DNA of 64,000 bases, from NCBI RefSeq assembly GCF_008369295.1, contig NZ_VOBG01000007.1, forward strand, positions 1 through 64,000, written 5' to 3'. Shown here one piece after another: positions 7,984 through 17,768 of this stretch. Origin of the DNA: Pseudomonas sp. ANT_H4 (GTDB lineage Bacteria; Pseudomonadota; Gammaproteobacteria; Pseudomonadales; Pseudomonadaceae). Made by a program: the position numbers and the translations under genes. The first letter of the stretch is position 1. Each line of letters opens with the position of its first letter. The notes under the pieces are model-generated. The model searched no databases, was not told where the DNA came from, and saw only the letters and a program-made list of their open reading frames with translations.

Positions 7984-9079
7984 TTACAGGCCTTGTTTCA
8001 GACTGGCTACCAGGTACTCGTCGATGTCGCCGTCGAGGACTTTATCGCAGTCACTGCGTTCGATGTTGGTGCGCAGGTCCTTGATTCGCGACGCGTCAAG
8101 CACGTAGGAGCGAATCTGATGACCCCAGCCGATGTCGGACTTGGTGTCTTCCAGGGCCTGGGAGGCGGCGTTGCGCTTCTGCACTTCCTGCTCATACAAA
8201 CGGGCCCGCAACATTTTCATCGCGGTGTCTTTGTTCGCATGCTGGGAACGTTCGTTCTGGCAGCAGACCACGGTGTTACTCGGTACGTGGGTGATACGTA
8301 CGGCCGAGTCAGTGGTGTTTACGTGCTGACCACCGGCACCCGAGGAACGGTAGGTATCGATGCGCAGGTCCGACGGGTTGATGTCGATTTCGATGTTGTC
8401 ATCGATTTCCGGCGACACAAACACGGCCGAGAACGAGGTGTGGCGACGGTTGCCGGAGTCGAATGGACTCTTGCGTACCAGGCGGTGTACGCCGATCTCG
8501 GTACGCAACCAACCAAAGGCGTATTCACCCTTGATATGGATGGTCGCGCCCTTGATCCCGGCAACTTCACCGGCAGACAGTTCCATGATGGTCGCGTCGA
8601 AACCGCGTTTGTCAGCCCAGCGCAGGTACATGCGCAGCAGGATGTTGGCCCAGTCCTGGGCCTCGGTACCACCGGAACCGGCCTGGATATCCAGGTAGGC
8701 GTTGTTGGCATCCATCTCACCGCTGAACATCCGGCGAAATTCGAGTTTTTCCAGGGACTCGCGCAGGCGCTCGACTTCAGCGGCGACGTCATCGACGGCA
8801 GCCTGGTCTTCTTCCTCGGCGGACATCAGCAGCAGGTCCTTGGCATCGGCCAGGCCTGAGTGCATCTCGTCAAGGGTGTCTACGATCTGCGCCAGCAGGG
8901 AGCGCTCGCGCCCCAGTTCCTGGGCATAGGCAGGGTTGTTCCAGACACTAGGATCTTCAAGCTCGCGATTGACTTCAGTCAGACGCTCATGCTTTTGATC
9001 GTAGTCAAAGATACCCCCGAATAGTTTCGGAGCGCTCGGACAGGTCCTTGATACTGTTAAGGATCGGGTTGATTTCCAT
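7984..9079 (-). CDS. prfB: Peptide chain release factor 2 (programmed +1 frameshift)
   Basis: RF2 recognises UGA and UAA stop codons and triggers peptide release. The gene is read as two joined parts: 9079 down to 9008 (24 codons, [18 protein letters not shown] then IRGYL) and, after skipping the T at 9007, 9006 down to 7984 (340 codons), giving 364 residues, normal for RF2. The catalytic GGQ (GAGGQHVN) and the RF2 stop-reading tripeptide SPF (RKSPFDS) are present. The in-frame TGA at 9007-9005 is the classical autoregulatory site: scarce RF2 favours the frameshift and more RF2 synthesis. It is not a broken gene. Confidence 0.98.
9004..9018 (-). promoter_or_regulatory. prfB programmed frameshift signal
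   Basis: Read on the minus strand: GGGGGTATCTTTGAC. The GGGGG (9018-9014) acts as an internal Shine-Dalgarno, CTT is the slippery codon, and TGA (9007-9005) is the stop that is bypassed in +1 to continue with GAC. This matches the conserved bacterial prfB recoding site. Confidence 0.96.
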
Positions 9080-9193
9080 GGCGGGCAGCACTCGTTGGCG
9101 AACTTTTGAAAGCCGAAGAGTATAACGGCAAACGCCTGAAAACGGCAGCCCGCTTGGTCGATTCTGGCTAGGGGGCGCTGCCCTCTGGCCTAT

Positions 9194-10195
9194 TTACTCG
9201 ATGCCCACCTGATTGCGCCCGTTGTGCTTGGCCAAATACAACCCCTTGTCCGCCGCCGAGATCAACTGCCGGCAATCCGTGCCCTGCACTGGCGTCATGG
9301 TCGCCAAACCAATGCTGATGGTCAGGCTCGCGCCTTCAGCCGGGGCTATATGAGGGATTTCCAGGGCTGCTACGGCTTGCCGCAGCTTTTCGGCCACCAA
9401 TCGCGCACCGCCAGGTGAGGTGCCGGGCAGCACCAGGGCAAACTCTTCACCGCCGTAACGGGCCGGCAGGTCCGAGGGGCGGCTGCTGGAGTCGCGAATG
9501 GTCGCGGCCACCTTGCGCAGGGCTTCGTCACCTTCCAGGTGGCCGAAGCTATCGTTGTAGGACTTGAAGAAGTCCACGTCGATCATCAGCAGCGACAACT
9601 GAGTCTGGTCGCGCATGGCGCGGCGCCATTCCAGCTCCAGGTACTCGTCGAAGTGCCGACGGTTCGACAGCCCGGTCAAACCGTCGGAGTTCATCAGCCG
9701 TTGCAACACCAGGTTGGTGTCCAGCAGTTGCTGCTGGCTGACCCGCAGCGCTCGATACGCCGCGTCCCGCTGCAACAGGGTCATATAGGAGCGCGAGTGG
9801 TAGCGAATGCGGGCCACCAGTTCGATATTATCCGGCAGCTTGACCAGGTAATCATTGGCCCCGGCCGCAAACGCCGCGCTCTTGATCAGCGGGTCTTCCT
9901 TGGTCGAGAGGACGATAATCGGAATATTCTGCGTGGCCGGGTGGTTACGGTATTCACGCACCAACGTCAGGCCGTCGAGGCCCGGCATCACCAAATCCTG
10001 GAGAATGACCGTCGGTTTGATGCGGATCGCCTGGGCGATGGCCTGGTGCGGATCAGCGCAAAAGTGGAAGTCGATATTGTCTTCATGGGCCAGGCCACGC
10101 CGCACGGCTTCGCCAATCATCGCCTGGTCGTCGACCAGCAACACCATGGCGGCGTTTTCGTCGGTCTTGAAGTCGTCGAGCTGTAAATTATTCAT
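9194..10195 (-). CDS. wspR: WspR, response regulator with diguanylate cyclase (GGDEF) output
   Basis: A 333-residue output protein of the Wsp surface-sensing pathway that makes cyclic-di-GMP when phosphorylated by WspE. The N-terminal receiver has the phospho-acceptor Asp at about 67 (ILQDLVMPG). A short coiled linker (about 145-170) precedes the GGDEF domain with the active motif GGEEF near 247. Five residues before it is RPSD, an intact RxxD inhibitory site, so product inhibition is expected. It is the last gene of the operon, 51 bases after wspF. In P. fluorescens and P. aeruginosa WspR controls cellulose or exopolysaccharide and wrinkly colony forms. Confidence 0.97.
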   Translation of the reverse strand: MNNLQLDDFKTDENAAMVLLVDDQAMIGEAVRRGLAHEDNIDFHFCADPHQAIAQAIRIKPTVILQDLVMPGLDGLTLVREYRNHPATQNIPIIVLSTKEDPLIKSAAFAAGANDYLVKLPDNIELVARIRYHSRSYMTLLQRDAAYRALRVSQQQLLDTNLVLQRLMNSDGLTGLSNRRHFDEYLELEWRRAMRDQTQLSLLMIDVDFFKSYNDSFGHLEGDEALRKVAATIRDSSSRPSDLPARYGGEEFALVLPGTSPGGARLVAEKLRQAVAALEIPHIAPAEGASLTISIGLATMTPVQGTDCRQLISAADKGLYLAKHNGRNQVGIE

Positions 10196-10246
10196 GTGCA
10201 GTCACCTGAATTACTACCTGCAGGCCAGGACAGCGAGTGATATCGG

Positions 10247-11257
10247 TCATTTTGCGAATACCTCCAGCAATCGTGGCGCGATTCTGTCCAATGGGCGAAT
10301 TTCAACAGCCGCGTCTATCGCTGCTGCCGCTTTGGGCATGCCATAAACCGCACAGCTTTGCTGATCCTGAGCGATGGTTAGGTAGCCTTGCTGACGCATC
10401 AATTTGAGCCCCTGGGCCCCGTCGCGCCCCATGCCGGTCAGCAATACACCGACGGCATCGCCGTTCCAGTGGCTGGCAACACTCTCGAAAAACACGTCGA
10501 TGGACGGCCGGTAAATTTCGTTCACCGGCTCGGCGGTGTAGGCCAACGTGCCGTTTTTCAACAGCCGAATATGATGATTGGTACCGGCCAGCAGCACCAC
10601 GCCACTTTGCGGCGGCTCGCTTTCACATGCCAGGCGCACCGGCAAGCCCGAAGCGCTGCTCAGCCATTCGGCCATGCCAGCGGCAAATACCTGGTCCACA
10701 TGCTGCACCAGCACGATGGCCGCCGAAAAATCCCGTGGCAAGCCCTTGAGCAATATTTCCAGGGCAGCCGGACCGCCGGCAGACGAGCCGATGGCCACCA
10801 GGCTCTGGCGTTTTCCCATGGTCCGTTGGGGCACCGACTCGGCACGCACGCGGCTGCCGCGCTGACCGATCAGCCAGCCAATATTGAGGATCTTGCGCAG
10901 CAGCGGAGCCGCCGCGTCCTTGGCGTTGCCCACACCCAGCGCCGGGGTATCCACCACGTCCAGGGCGCCATGGCCCATGGCCTCGAAGACGCGGCTGACA
11001 TTGGCCTCGCGGTCCACGGTGACGATGACAATGGCGCATGGGGTCTCGGCCATGATTTGCCGGGTCGCCTCCACGCCGTCCATCACCGGCATGATCAGGT
11101 CCATCAGGATCAAGTCCGGCGTCAATTCGGCACAGCGCTGCACCGCCTCCAGGCCGTTGCTGGCCACCCACACCACCTGATGGGCCGGCTCAAAGTTCAA
11201 CGCACGGCGCAATGCCTCTACCGCCATGGGCATGTCATTGACGATAGCAATCCTCAT
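10247..11257 (-). CDS. wspF: WspF, CheB-like methylesterase
   Basis: A 336-residue receptor methylesterase that dampens Wsp signalling by demethylating WspA. The receiver domain has Asp53 (LMDLIMPVMDG). The C-terminal esterase domain keeps its triad: Ser in GSSAGG (about 159), His186 (QHVD) and Asp279 (GMGRDGA). Length and motifs are intact, so this copy does not show the loss-of-function lesions that produce wrinkly spreaders. Its ATG overlaps the wspE stop by four bases. Confidence 0.97.
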   Translation of the reverse strand: MRIAIVNDMPMAVEALRRALNFEPAHQVVWVASNGLEAVQRCAELTPDLILMDLIMPVMDGVEATRQIMAETPCAIVIVTVDREANVSRVFEAMGHGALDVVDTPALGVGNAKDAAAPLLRKILNIGWLIGQRGSRVRAESVPQRTMGKRQSLVAIGSSAGGPAALEILLKGLPRDFSAAIVLVQHVDQVFAAGMAEWLSSASGLPVRLACESEPPQSGVVLLAGTNHHIRLLKNGTLAYTAEPVNEIYRPSIDVFFESVASHWNGDAVGVLLTGMGRDGAQGLKLMRQQGYLTIAQDQQSCAVYGMPKAAAAIDAAVEIRPLDRIAPRLLEVFAK

Positions 11258-13521
11258 GCCCGGGCGCCTCCGATCAGCTCCACCACCGCATCCAGCAGTG
11301 CGTCGTCATGGAAGCTGGCCTTGGCTAGATAGTAGTCAGCGCCGGCGTCCAGTCCACGGCGCCGGTCCTCTTCCCGATCCTTGTAAGAAACCACCATCAC
11401 CGGCAGCGATTGCAGGCGAGTATCACGGCGCAAGAGTGTGACCAATTCAATACCGTCCATGCGAGGCATATCAATGTCAGTAATCAGCAGGTCGAAGTCT
11501 TCGGAGCGCAAGGCGTTCCAGCCATCCATACCATCAACGGCGACCGCCACGTCATACCCACGGTTAAGTAATAGCTTGCGCTGCAATTCGCGCACGGTGA
11601 GCGAATCATCCACCACCAGAATACGCTTGCGCGCCACTTCGGCAGCCTGCTGAGTGCGCCGGGCGATGCGCTCCAGTCGGCCGGTATTCAATAGTTTGTC
11701 TACCGAGCGCAGCATGTCCTCGACATCGACGATCAACACCACCGAGCCATCATCGAGCAAGGCGCCGGCAGAGATATCCTGAACCTTGCCCAGGCGATCA
11801 TCCAGCGGCAATACCACCAGCGTGCGTTCGCCGATAAAACGCTCCACGGCAATACCGTACACCGCATCCCGCTCGCGGATAACCACCACCTTAAGGGTTT
11901 CCTCGTTGCTCTGACCCGGCGGGCGTTGCAGCAACTGGCTGGCGGCCACCAGGCCGACATGCCGGCCCTCGTGCCAGAAATGCTGGCGGCCTTCCAGTTG
12001 CACAATCTCGTCGGGCTCCAGGTTGCACATACGTTCGATATGGGCCAGGGGAAAGGCGTAGGCCTCTTCGCCGACTTCCACCACCAGGCTGCGCACCACC
12101 GACAAGGTCAGCGGCACTTCCAGATGGAAGCGGCTGCCCTGCCCCGCCGTCTGCTCCAGCACCACCGCGCCACGCAGTTGGCGGACCATATGCTGCACCG
12201 CATCCAGGCCGACCCCGCGCCCGGAGACTTCGGTGACCTTGTCCCGCAGGCTGAAGCCCGGCAGGAACAGGAAGGTCAGCAGCTCCTCTTCACTCAGGCG
12301 CAGGGCAGTTTCCAGCGGCGACAAATGCCGGTCGACGATAGTGCCGCGCAAGCGCTCAAGGTCAACGCCGTTGCCGTCGTCACTCAGCTCCAGCACCAGC
12401 AGACCCGCCTGGTGAGAGGCTCGCAGGCGGATCAAGCCTTCAGCCGGCTTGCCCGCCAGCAGCCGCTGCTCGGGCATTTCGATGCCGTGGTCGACGGCAT
12501 TGCGTAATAAATGGGTCAACGGGGCTTCGAGCTTTTCCAGAACATCGCGGTCAACCTGGGTCTTCTCGCCTTCGACTTCCAGGCGTACTTGCTTGCCCAG
12601 ACTGCGGCCCAAGTCGCGGACCATCCGCACCTGCCCGGCCAGCACATCGGCAAACGGGCGCATGCGACAGGCCAGCGCCGTGTCATAGAGCACCTGGGCG
12701 CGCTGCCCGGCATGCCAGCCGAACTCATCCAGCTCGGCGGTTTTTTCCGCCAGCAGCAACTGCGCTTCACTCAACAGACGGCGGGTGTCGGCAAGGGCTT
12801 CCTGGGCTTCCAGGCTCAGCTCGACGGCCTTGAGCTGGCCGTCAAGGTTATCCAGGGCGCGAGCACTGTTGCTCTGAATACGCTTGAGACGTTGCAGGCT
12901 GGCCAGGTAAGGCTTGAGACGCTGGGTTTCCACTAGGGATTTGCTGGACAGGTCCAGCAGGCTGTTCAAGCGCTCAGCGGTGACCCGCAGCACGCGCTCA
13001 CCGCCTTCGGTCATGGGCTTGCTCTGCCGTGGTAAGTCGGTGCTGACCAGTGGTGCAGGCTCAGGTTGCGCAGGCACGGGCGGCTCAGGCAGCGGCGGCG
13101 GTGCGGGCGGTACGATCTTGGCAGACAGCTGCGACGGATCGAGCAAACGCTCCATCAGCGCGACATAAGCTTCGATGTCTGCCGGGCCGACCGTGTTGCC
13201 GGGGGTGGCAATGCGCATGAGCAAGTCCGTGCCTTGCAACAACGCATCAATATGTTCGGGCTGCAGGTACAAACGCCCTTCCTGGGCGCTGACCAAACAA
13301 TCTTCCATGACATGGGCCACGCTGACGCCAGCATCCACCCCGACAATCCGTGCCGCGCCCTTGAGGGAATGGGCGGCGCGCATGCAGGCTTCGAGCTGGT
13401 CGGCCTGGGTAGGGTTGCGTTCCAGGGCCAGCAGGCCGGCGCTGAGCACTTGGGTCTGTGCGTCGGCTTCCAGGCTGAACAACTCCAGCAGCGAGGCATC
13501 GCGCATCTGGTCGGGGGTCAT
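11254..13521 (-). CDS. wspE: WspE, CheA-type hybrid histidine kinase with receiver
   Basis: A 755-residue kinase of the Wsp pathway. The ATG at 13521 is chosen because it overlaps the wspD stop (ATGA) and has GGAG seven bases upstream; a start at 13569 would lie inside wspD. Domains in order: Hpt with the phospho-His in AHSLKGAARI (about 45-55); a Pro-rich linker (about 145-175); dimerisation; HATPase with LLRNAVDHGIE (about 335); CheW-like coupling domain; and a C-terminal receiver with the acceptor Asp in LLITDIDMPRMDG (about 685). It phosphorylates WspR and WspF in response to WspA. Confidence 0.97.
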   Translation of the reverse strand: MTPDQMRDASLLELFSLEADAQTQVLSAGLLALERNPTQADQLEACMRAAHSLKGAARIVGVDAGVSVAHVMEDCLVSAQEGRLYLQPEHIDALLQGTDLLMRIATPGNTVGPADIEAYVALMERLLDPSQLSAKIVPPAPPPLPEPPVPAQPEPAPLVSTDLPRQSKPMTEGGERVLRVTAERLNSLLDLSSKSLVETQRLKPYLASLQRLKRIQSNSARALDNLDGQLKAVELSLEAQEALADTRRLLSEAQLLLAEKTAELDEFGWHAGQRAQVLYDTALACRMRPFADVLAGQVRMVRDLGRSLGKQVRLEVEGEKTQVDRDVLEKLEAPLTHLLRNAVDHGIEMPEQRLLAGKPAEGLIRLRASHQAGLLVLELSDDGNGVDLERLRGTIVDRHLSPLETALRLSEEELLTFLFLPGFSLRDKVTEVSGRGVGLDAVQHMVRQLRGAVVLEQTAGQGSRFHLEVPLTLSVVRSLVVEVGEEAYAFPLAHIERMCNLEPDEIVQLEGRQHFWHEGRHVGLVAASQLLQRPPGQSNEETLKVVVIRERDAVYGIAVERFIGERTLVVLPLDDRLGKVQDISAGALLDDGSVVLIVDVEDMLRSVDKLLNTGRLERIARRTQQAAEVARKRILVVDDSLTVRELQRKLLLNRGYDVAVAVDGMDGWNALRSEDFDLLITDIDMPRMDGIELVTLLRRDTRLQSLPVMVVSYKDREEDRRRGLDAGADYYLAKASFHDDALLDAVVELIGGARA

Positions 13522-14216
13522 GTGAGACTCCGGGTCACTGCGGACAACAATTGTTCTTCGTCCAGCCAACGCAGGCTGCGACCTTTGAACTGCAACACGC
13601 CTTGGGTAAAGCGGGCGCTGGCCTGGGTACCGGAGGCCGAGGCCGCTTTCAAGATGCGCTCGTCGATGGCATGGATACCGTCCACTTCATCCACCGGCAC
13701 CACCACCGGCCCGTCAAGCGCTGCGATGATCAACATGCGCGGCATGATCCGCCCGCCGCTCGGGCCGTTGCTGGTGCTGTCCAGCCCCAGCAACTCCACC
13801 AGCGACAGGCAGGCCACCAGGGCGCCGCGCACGTTGGCGACGCCGAGCAACGCCCGGGAGCGCTGGTGGGGCAAGGAATGAATCGGCTGCAACGGCGCCA
13901 CTTCCACCAGGCAGCGCGTGGCGATGCCCAGCCATTCCTCGCCGAGGCGAAACATCAGCAGCGAACGGGTGACGACATCGCCGTGCGCCTCCACAGCCGC
14001 CACCGGACGATGGTCGTCCTGTTGCAAGGCATAGCGGTCCAACAACCGGGTAGCGGCGGCGGAATACACTGTACAGTTGCGGCAGTGAATGTGTTCGACC
14101 AACAACGGGCAGGATCTGTCGCCATGGATGCCTATGCGATTCCAGCAGTCGTCGATGGCCTGGGTGTCGGCCAGGGTCAAATTCAGGCCCGTGTCCAGGG
14201 AGGTAGGGCTGCTCAT
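13518..14216 (-). CDS. wspD: WspD, CheW-like coupling protein
   Basis: A 232-residue adaptor linking receptor WspA to kinase WspE. Residues about 75-215 form a CheW domain (FRLGEEWLGIATRCLVEVAP, then GVANVRGALVACLSLVELLG). The N-terminal 70 residues, with a Cys-rich patch CPLLVEHIHCRNC, are longer than in chemotaxis CheW. It is one of two CheW proteins in the operon (the other is WspB) and overlaps both wspC and wspE by four bases, which suggests tight translational coupling. Confidence 0.95.
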   Translation of the reverse strand: MSSPTSLDTGLNLTLADTQAIDDCWNRIGIHGDRSCPLLVEHIHCRNCTVYSAAATRLLDRYALQQDDHRPVAAVEAHGDVVTRSLLMFRLGEEWLGIATRCLVEVAPLQPIHSLPHQRSRALLGVANVRGALVACLSLVELLGLDSTSNGPSGGRIMPRMLIIAALDGPVVVPVDEVDGIHAIDERILKAASASGTQASARFTQGVLQFKGRSLRWLDEEQLLSAVTRSLT

Positions 14217-15478
14217 TGTTTACCCTCACTGTCAGCGGCTCGCTCGCTGCGCGCCGCTCGGGCCTGCAAGCGGCGGGCACCCGCCGTGTCGCCCTGGGAT
14301 TGGAGCAAGGCGGCCAAATGCATCAAGGCCTGCGGGTGCTGGGGTTCTAGGTACAAGGCTTTTCGATAGTACCCCTGGGCTTCCAGGGCGCTGCCGACCA
14401 CGTCGCTGAGCAGCCCCAACCAATAGAACACCTGCGCCGCCGGCGGATGGCTCTGTAGATAACGCTCACAGGCGGAACGGGCGTCAAGGCTTTTGCCTTC
14501 ATTGGCCAGGGTCGCGATCTGGCTGAGCAGATCGGCTGCGTCCGACTGTACGGGTGCAGCCTTGATTGGCACCACCTGCGCAGGGGCTGAAGTGAAAGGC
14601 CGGGGCTTGACCGGAATCGGCGCTGCGCTGCGTTGGGGCACGGGTGCCGCCATCGGCACAAAAAACGGCTCCGGCGCAGGCTCAACATGGCGGCTGAAGG
14701 CAAAGGACTGCGGCACACCAATCGAGCGCATGCCCAAGCGGCCCAGCAGACTGCCTTCGGCGGGGCCGATAAACAGCACGCCGTCGACATGGGTCAGGCC
14801 TTTAAGCACCTCGAACACCTGCTTCTGGGTCGGCTGATCGAAGTAGATCAGCAGGTTGCGGCAAAACACGAAGTCATAGGTCGGTTCATTGGCCAGCAAC
14901 TGCGGGTCCAGCAGGTTGCCCACTTGCAGGCGCACTTGCTCGCGCACCCGGTCGGCGATGCGATAGCCGTCATGCTCGGCGCTGAAGTGGCGCTCGCGAA
15001 AATCGAGGTCCTGGCCACGAAAGGAATTCTTGCCATACACCCCGTGCCGCGCCCGCTCTACCGACAACGGGCTGACGTCCATGCCCTGGACCTTGAACTG
15101 ATGGGGCGCCAGCCCGGCATCGAGCAAGGCCATCGCGATCGAATAGGGTTCTTCGCCGGTGGAACACGGCAGGCTGAGGATGCGCAGGGCACGCATCTGC
15201 TTGATCTCGGCCAGGCGCGCGACGGCGAGCCGGGCCAGGGTGGCGAAGGATTCGGGGTAACGAAAAAACCAGGTCTCGGGGACGATCACCGCTTCGATCA
15301 GTGCCTGCTGTTCCTCGCTGCACGTCTGCAGGCGCTGCCAGTATTGATCGGCCGTCAGCCCCTGCAACACCAGGCTGCGCTGGCGCACGGCGCGTTCGAT
15401 GATGGCTTCGCCCACCGAGGCGACATCCAGGCCAATGCGTTCTTTAAGGAAGTCGAAAAAGCGTTGGTCACTGCTCAT
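14213..15478 (-). CDS. wspC: WspC, CheR-like methyltransferase with TPR tail
   Basis: A 421-residue S-adenosylmethionine-dependent methyltransferase that methylates glutamates of WspA, opposing WspF. The CheR domain covers about residues 10-265, with ETWFFRYPESF and the SAM-binding LPCSTGEEPYSIAM. After a proline-rich linker (about 280-310) comes a TPR-like region (about 320-405: EAQGYYRKALYLEPQHPQAL). The start is GTG at 15481 or the adjacent ATG at 15478; I prefer ATG. It overlaps the end of wspB and the start of wspD. Confidence 0.96.
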   Translation of the reverse strand: MSSDQRFFDFLKERIGLDVASVGEAIIERAVRQRSLVLQGLTADQYWQRLQTCSEEQQALIEAVIVPETWFFRYPESFATLARLAVARLAEIKQMRALRILSLPCSTGEEPYSIAMALLDAGLAPHQFKVQGMDVSPLSVERARHGVYGKNSFRGQDLDFRERHFSAEHDGYRIADRVREQVRLQVGNLLDPQLLANEPTYDFVFCRNLLIYFDQPTQKQVFEVLKGLTHVDGVLFIGPAEGSLLGRLGMRSIGVPQSFAFSRHVEPAPEPFFVPMAAPVPQRSAAPIPVKPRPFTSAPAQVVPIKAAPVQSDAADLLSQIATLANEGKSLDARSACERYLQSHPPAAQVFYWLGLLSDVVGSALEAQGYYRKALYLEPQHPQALMHLAALLQSQGDTAGARRLQARAARSERAADSEGKQ

Positions 15479-15998
15479 CACACACCCCAGGGGTCATGTC
15501 GGGGGCGAACAGCAAGGCGCGCACCTCGGCCGTCAGCAGGTCGGCGACACCAATCCACTGCATCAAGCCTCGTTCGTCTTCGCGCACCGGCCCCAGGTAG
15601 GGTGCCTGGCGATTGTCCAGGCCGTAGGGCTGGAAGTCGGCCGGGTCGCAGCGCAGGGTGTCGGTTGCCTGTTCAAGGATCAACCCCAGCCAGCATGCAT
15701 CCATCCAGGGTTCGGGCCGATAGTTGACCAGCACCAGCCGCGTGCTGGTGCGGGCCTGGGCCACTGTGCCGAAGGTCAAGGCGCTGAGGTCGATAACCGG
15801 CACCATCACCCCGCGATGGACGAAGATCCCGGCCACCCACGCGGGTGCATGGGCGATGGGCTTCAACGGCAGGCGCGGCAGTACCTCGGCCACTTCCGTG
15901 GCTTTGAGGGCATAACGCTCAGTACCGATGTAGAACACCAGGAACAATGCTTTTTTCGCTGCCGACACAGCACCGCCTTTAGCCGCCAGATCGCTCAT
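15468..15998 (-). CDS. wspB: WspB, CheW-like coupling protein
   Basis: A 176-residue CheW-domain adaptor. The domain starts near residue 18 (LFLVFYIGTERYALKATEVA) and contains HAPAWVAGIFVHRGVMVPVI, the usual CheW signature region. With WspD it couples the receptor WspA to WspE. Its ATG overlaps the wspA stop (ATGA at 15995-15998) and its end overlaps wspC. Confidence 0.95.
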   Translation of the reverse strand: MSDLAAKGGAVSAAKKALFLVFYIGTERYALKATEVAEVLPRLPLKPIAHAPAWVAGIFVHRGVMVPVIDLSALTFGTVAQARTSTRLVLVNYRPEPWMDACWLGLILEQATDTLRCDPADFQPYGLDNRQAPYLGPVREDERGLMQWIGVADLLTAEVRALLFAPDMTPGVCDEQ

Positions 15999-17620
15999 CA
16001 GACTTTGAAACGCGACACGCCACTGCGCAGGCCGACCGCGACCTGGCTCAGCTCATCAATCGCAAAGCTGGCCTGGCGCAAGGACTCCACAGTCTGGCTG
16101 CTGGCATCGCCCAATTGCACCAGCGCATGGTTGATCTGCTCGGCGCCGGTGGCCTGGGCCTGCATGCCTTCGTTGACCATCAACACCCGCGGCGCCAAGG
16201 CCTGGACCTGATGGATGATCTGCGACAACTGCTCGCCCACCTGTTGCACTTCGGACATGCCACGGCGCACTTCTTCAGAGAATTTATCCATGCCCATCAC
16301 CCCGGCCGAGACCGCCGACTGGATCTCACGGACCATCTGCTCGATGTCGTAGGTGGCCACAGCCGTCTGGTCCGCCAGGCGTCGCACTTCGGTGGCGACC
16401 ACGGCAAAACCGCGGCCGTATTCGCCGGCCTTCTCGGCCTCGATGGCAGCGTTGAGCGAGAGCAGGTTGGTCTGGTCGGCGACCTTGACGATGGTCACCA
16501 CCACCTGATTGATGTTGCCGGCCTTCTCGTTGAGGATCGCCAGCTTGGCGTTGACCAGGTCGGCGGCGCCCATCACCGAATGCATGGTTTCTTCCATGCG
16601 CGCCAGGCCTTGCTGGCCGGAGCCGGCGGCCACCGAGGCCTGATCGGCGGCGGTGGACACTTCGGTCATGGTGCGGACCAGGTCCTTGGAGGTCGCGGCG
16701 ATCTCCCGGGACGTGGCGCCGATTTCGGTGGTGGTGGCGGCCGTTTCGGTAGCCGTGGCCTGTTGTTGCTTGGAGGTGGCGGCGATCTCTGTGACCGACG
16801 TAGTGACCTGCACCGACGAGCGCTGGGCCTGGGACACCAGGGCGGTCAGCTCGGTCATCATGTCGTTGAAACCGGTCTCCACGGCACCGAATTCGTCCTT
16901 GCGCTCCAAGTTCAGGCGCTTGCTCAGGTCGCCGGTACGCATGGTTTCGAGGATGTCAACGATGCGCTTCATCGGCGCCATGATCGCGCGCATGAGCAGC
17001 AGGCCGCAGAGGCCGGCGGCGAGGATCGCCAGGATCAGCGAGATGCCCATGCTGATTTTTGCTGCCTCCACGGAATCGTAGATGGCGTTGGTGGCGCGAT
17101 CGGCCACGCCTTTGTTTTGGGTGATGATGTCATTGAGCTTCATGCGACCTTCGGTCCAGGTCGGCGTCAATTGCTCGTCGAACAGCACGCGAGCGGCCTG
17201 CAGGTCATTGCTCTGGACCTGCTCCAGCACCGCCGCCAGTATCCTGTTGTAGTTGATGTGCGCCGCATTGAAGTTATCGAACTCCATGCGATCTTCTTGG
17301 CCATTGATGGTTTTTTCGTAGCTGGCCATCTGCTGTTCAATACGGGTTTCGAACGACTTGAACTCCGCCTTGTCGGTGTCGGTAAGCGCTTTTTCTTCCC
17401 GCAACCCAATGATATCGAGGGTGTGCAAATAGCTATCAACCCAGGCACCGCGAATCATCGAGCTTAAATAGACCCCAGGGACTGCATCGTCACGGACCAA
17501 CTTTTCGCTGACCTCGATCTTCAGCAACCGTGAATACGAGACCACCACCATCAACAACATGATCGCGATAATGACCGCAAAGCTCGCCAAAATCCTTTGG
17601 CGCAAGGTCCAGTTCTTCAC
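15998..17620 (-). CDS. wspA: WspA, membrane methyl-accepting receptor of the surface-sensing pathway
   Basis: A 540-residue inner-membrane chemoreceptor-like protein. GTG at 17620 is chosen because GAGGA lies about seven bases upstream and the length matches known WspA; ATG at 17644 would add eight poorly supported residues. Order: TM1 (about 10-30), periplasmic four-helix-bundle sensor (about 35-185), TM2 (about 190-212), HAMP, and the cytoplasmic methyl-accepting domain with the hairpin tip LLSLNAAIEAEKAGEYGRGF. It forms surface-responsive clusters that activate WspE. It is the first gene of the seven-gene operon. Confidence 0.97.
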   Translation of the reverse strand: MKNWTLRQRILASFAVIIAIMLLMVVVSYSRLLKIEVSEKLVRDDAVPGVYLSSMIRGAWVDSYLHTLDIIGLREEKALTDTDKAEFKSFETRIEQQMASYEKTINGQEDRMEFDNFNAAHINYNRILAAVLEQVQSNDLQAARVLFDEQLTPTWTEGRMKLNDIITQNKGVADRATNAIYDSVEAAKISMGISLILAILAAGLCGLLLMRAIMAPMKRIVDILETMRTGDLSKRLNLERKDEFGAVETGFNDMMTELTALVSQAQRSSVQVTTSVTEIAATSKQQQATATETAATTTEIGATSREIAATSKDLVRTMTEVSTAADQASVAAGSGQQGLARMEETMHSVMGAADLVNAKLAILNEKAGNINQVVVTIVKVADQTNLLSLNAAIEAEKAGEYGRGFAVVATEVRRLADQTAVATYDIEQMVREIQSAVSAGVMGMDKFSEEVRRGMSEVQQVGEQLSQIIHQVQALAPRVLMVNEGMQAQATGAEQINHALVQLGDASSQTVESLRQASFAIDELSQVAVGLRSGVSRFKV

Positions 17621-17653
17621 AGTAATTCCTCGTGGGCCATTCAAATGGAGAGG

Positions 17654-17684
17654 AGTATAGCTGAGCAGGTGACATCATTATCAA
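17654..17684 (-). promoter_or_regulatory. Possible sigma70-type promoter of the wsp operon
   Basis: On the minus strand, TTGATA (17684-17679) and TATACT (17659-17654) lie 34 bases upstream of the wspA GTG, separated by 19 bases. The spacer is longer than the usual 17, so this is a weak assignment based on sequence likeness only. Confidence 0.35.
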
Positions 17685-17712
17685 AGGGTTGCGGGACAAG
17701 TCTCACGGAATA

Positions 17713-17750
17713 CAAAAACACCCCGGAGCAGTAATGCAGCCGGGGTGTTT
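17713..17750 (-). terminator. Rho-independent terminator after the TerB/DUF533 gene
   Basis: AAACACCCCGG (17716-17726) pairs with CCGGGGTGTTT (17740-17750), with further A's on the plus strand that form a U-tract in the minus-strand transcript. It lies between the DUF533 gene and the wsp promoter region, so it insulates the wsp operon. Confidence 0.88.
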
Positions 17751-17768
17751 GGGATGTGGACTGTGGGG

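Noticed and set aside
9008..9079. prfB as a pseudogene because of the internal TGA
   Set aside because: The TGA is part of the conserved programmed frameshift signal.
16115..17467. 450-codon plus-strand frame opposite wspA
   Set aside because: Low-complexity Gly/His shadow of the receptor coiled coil.
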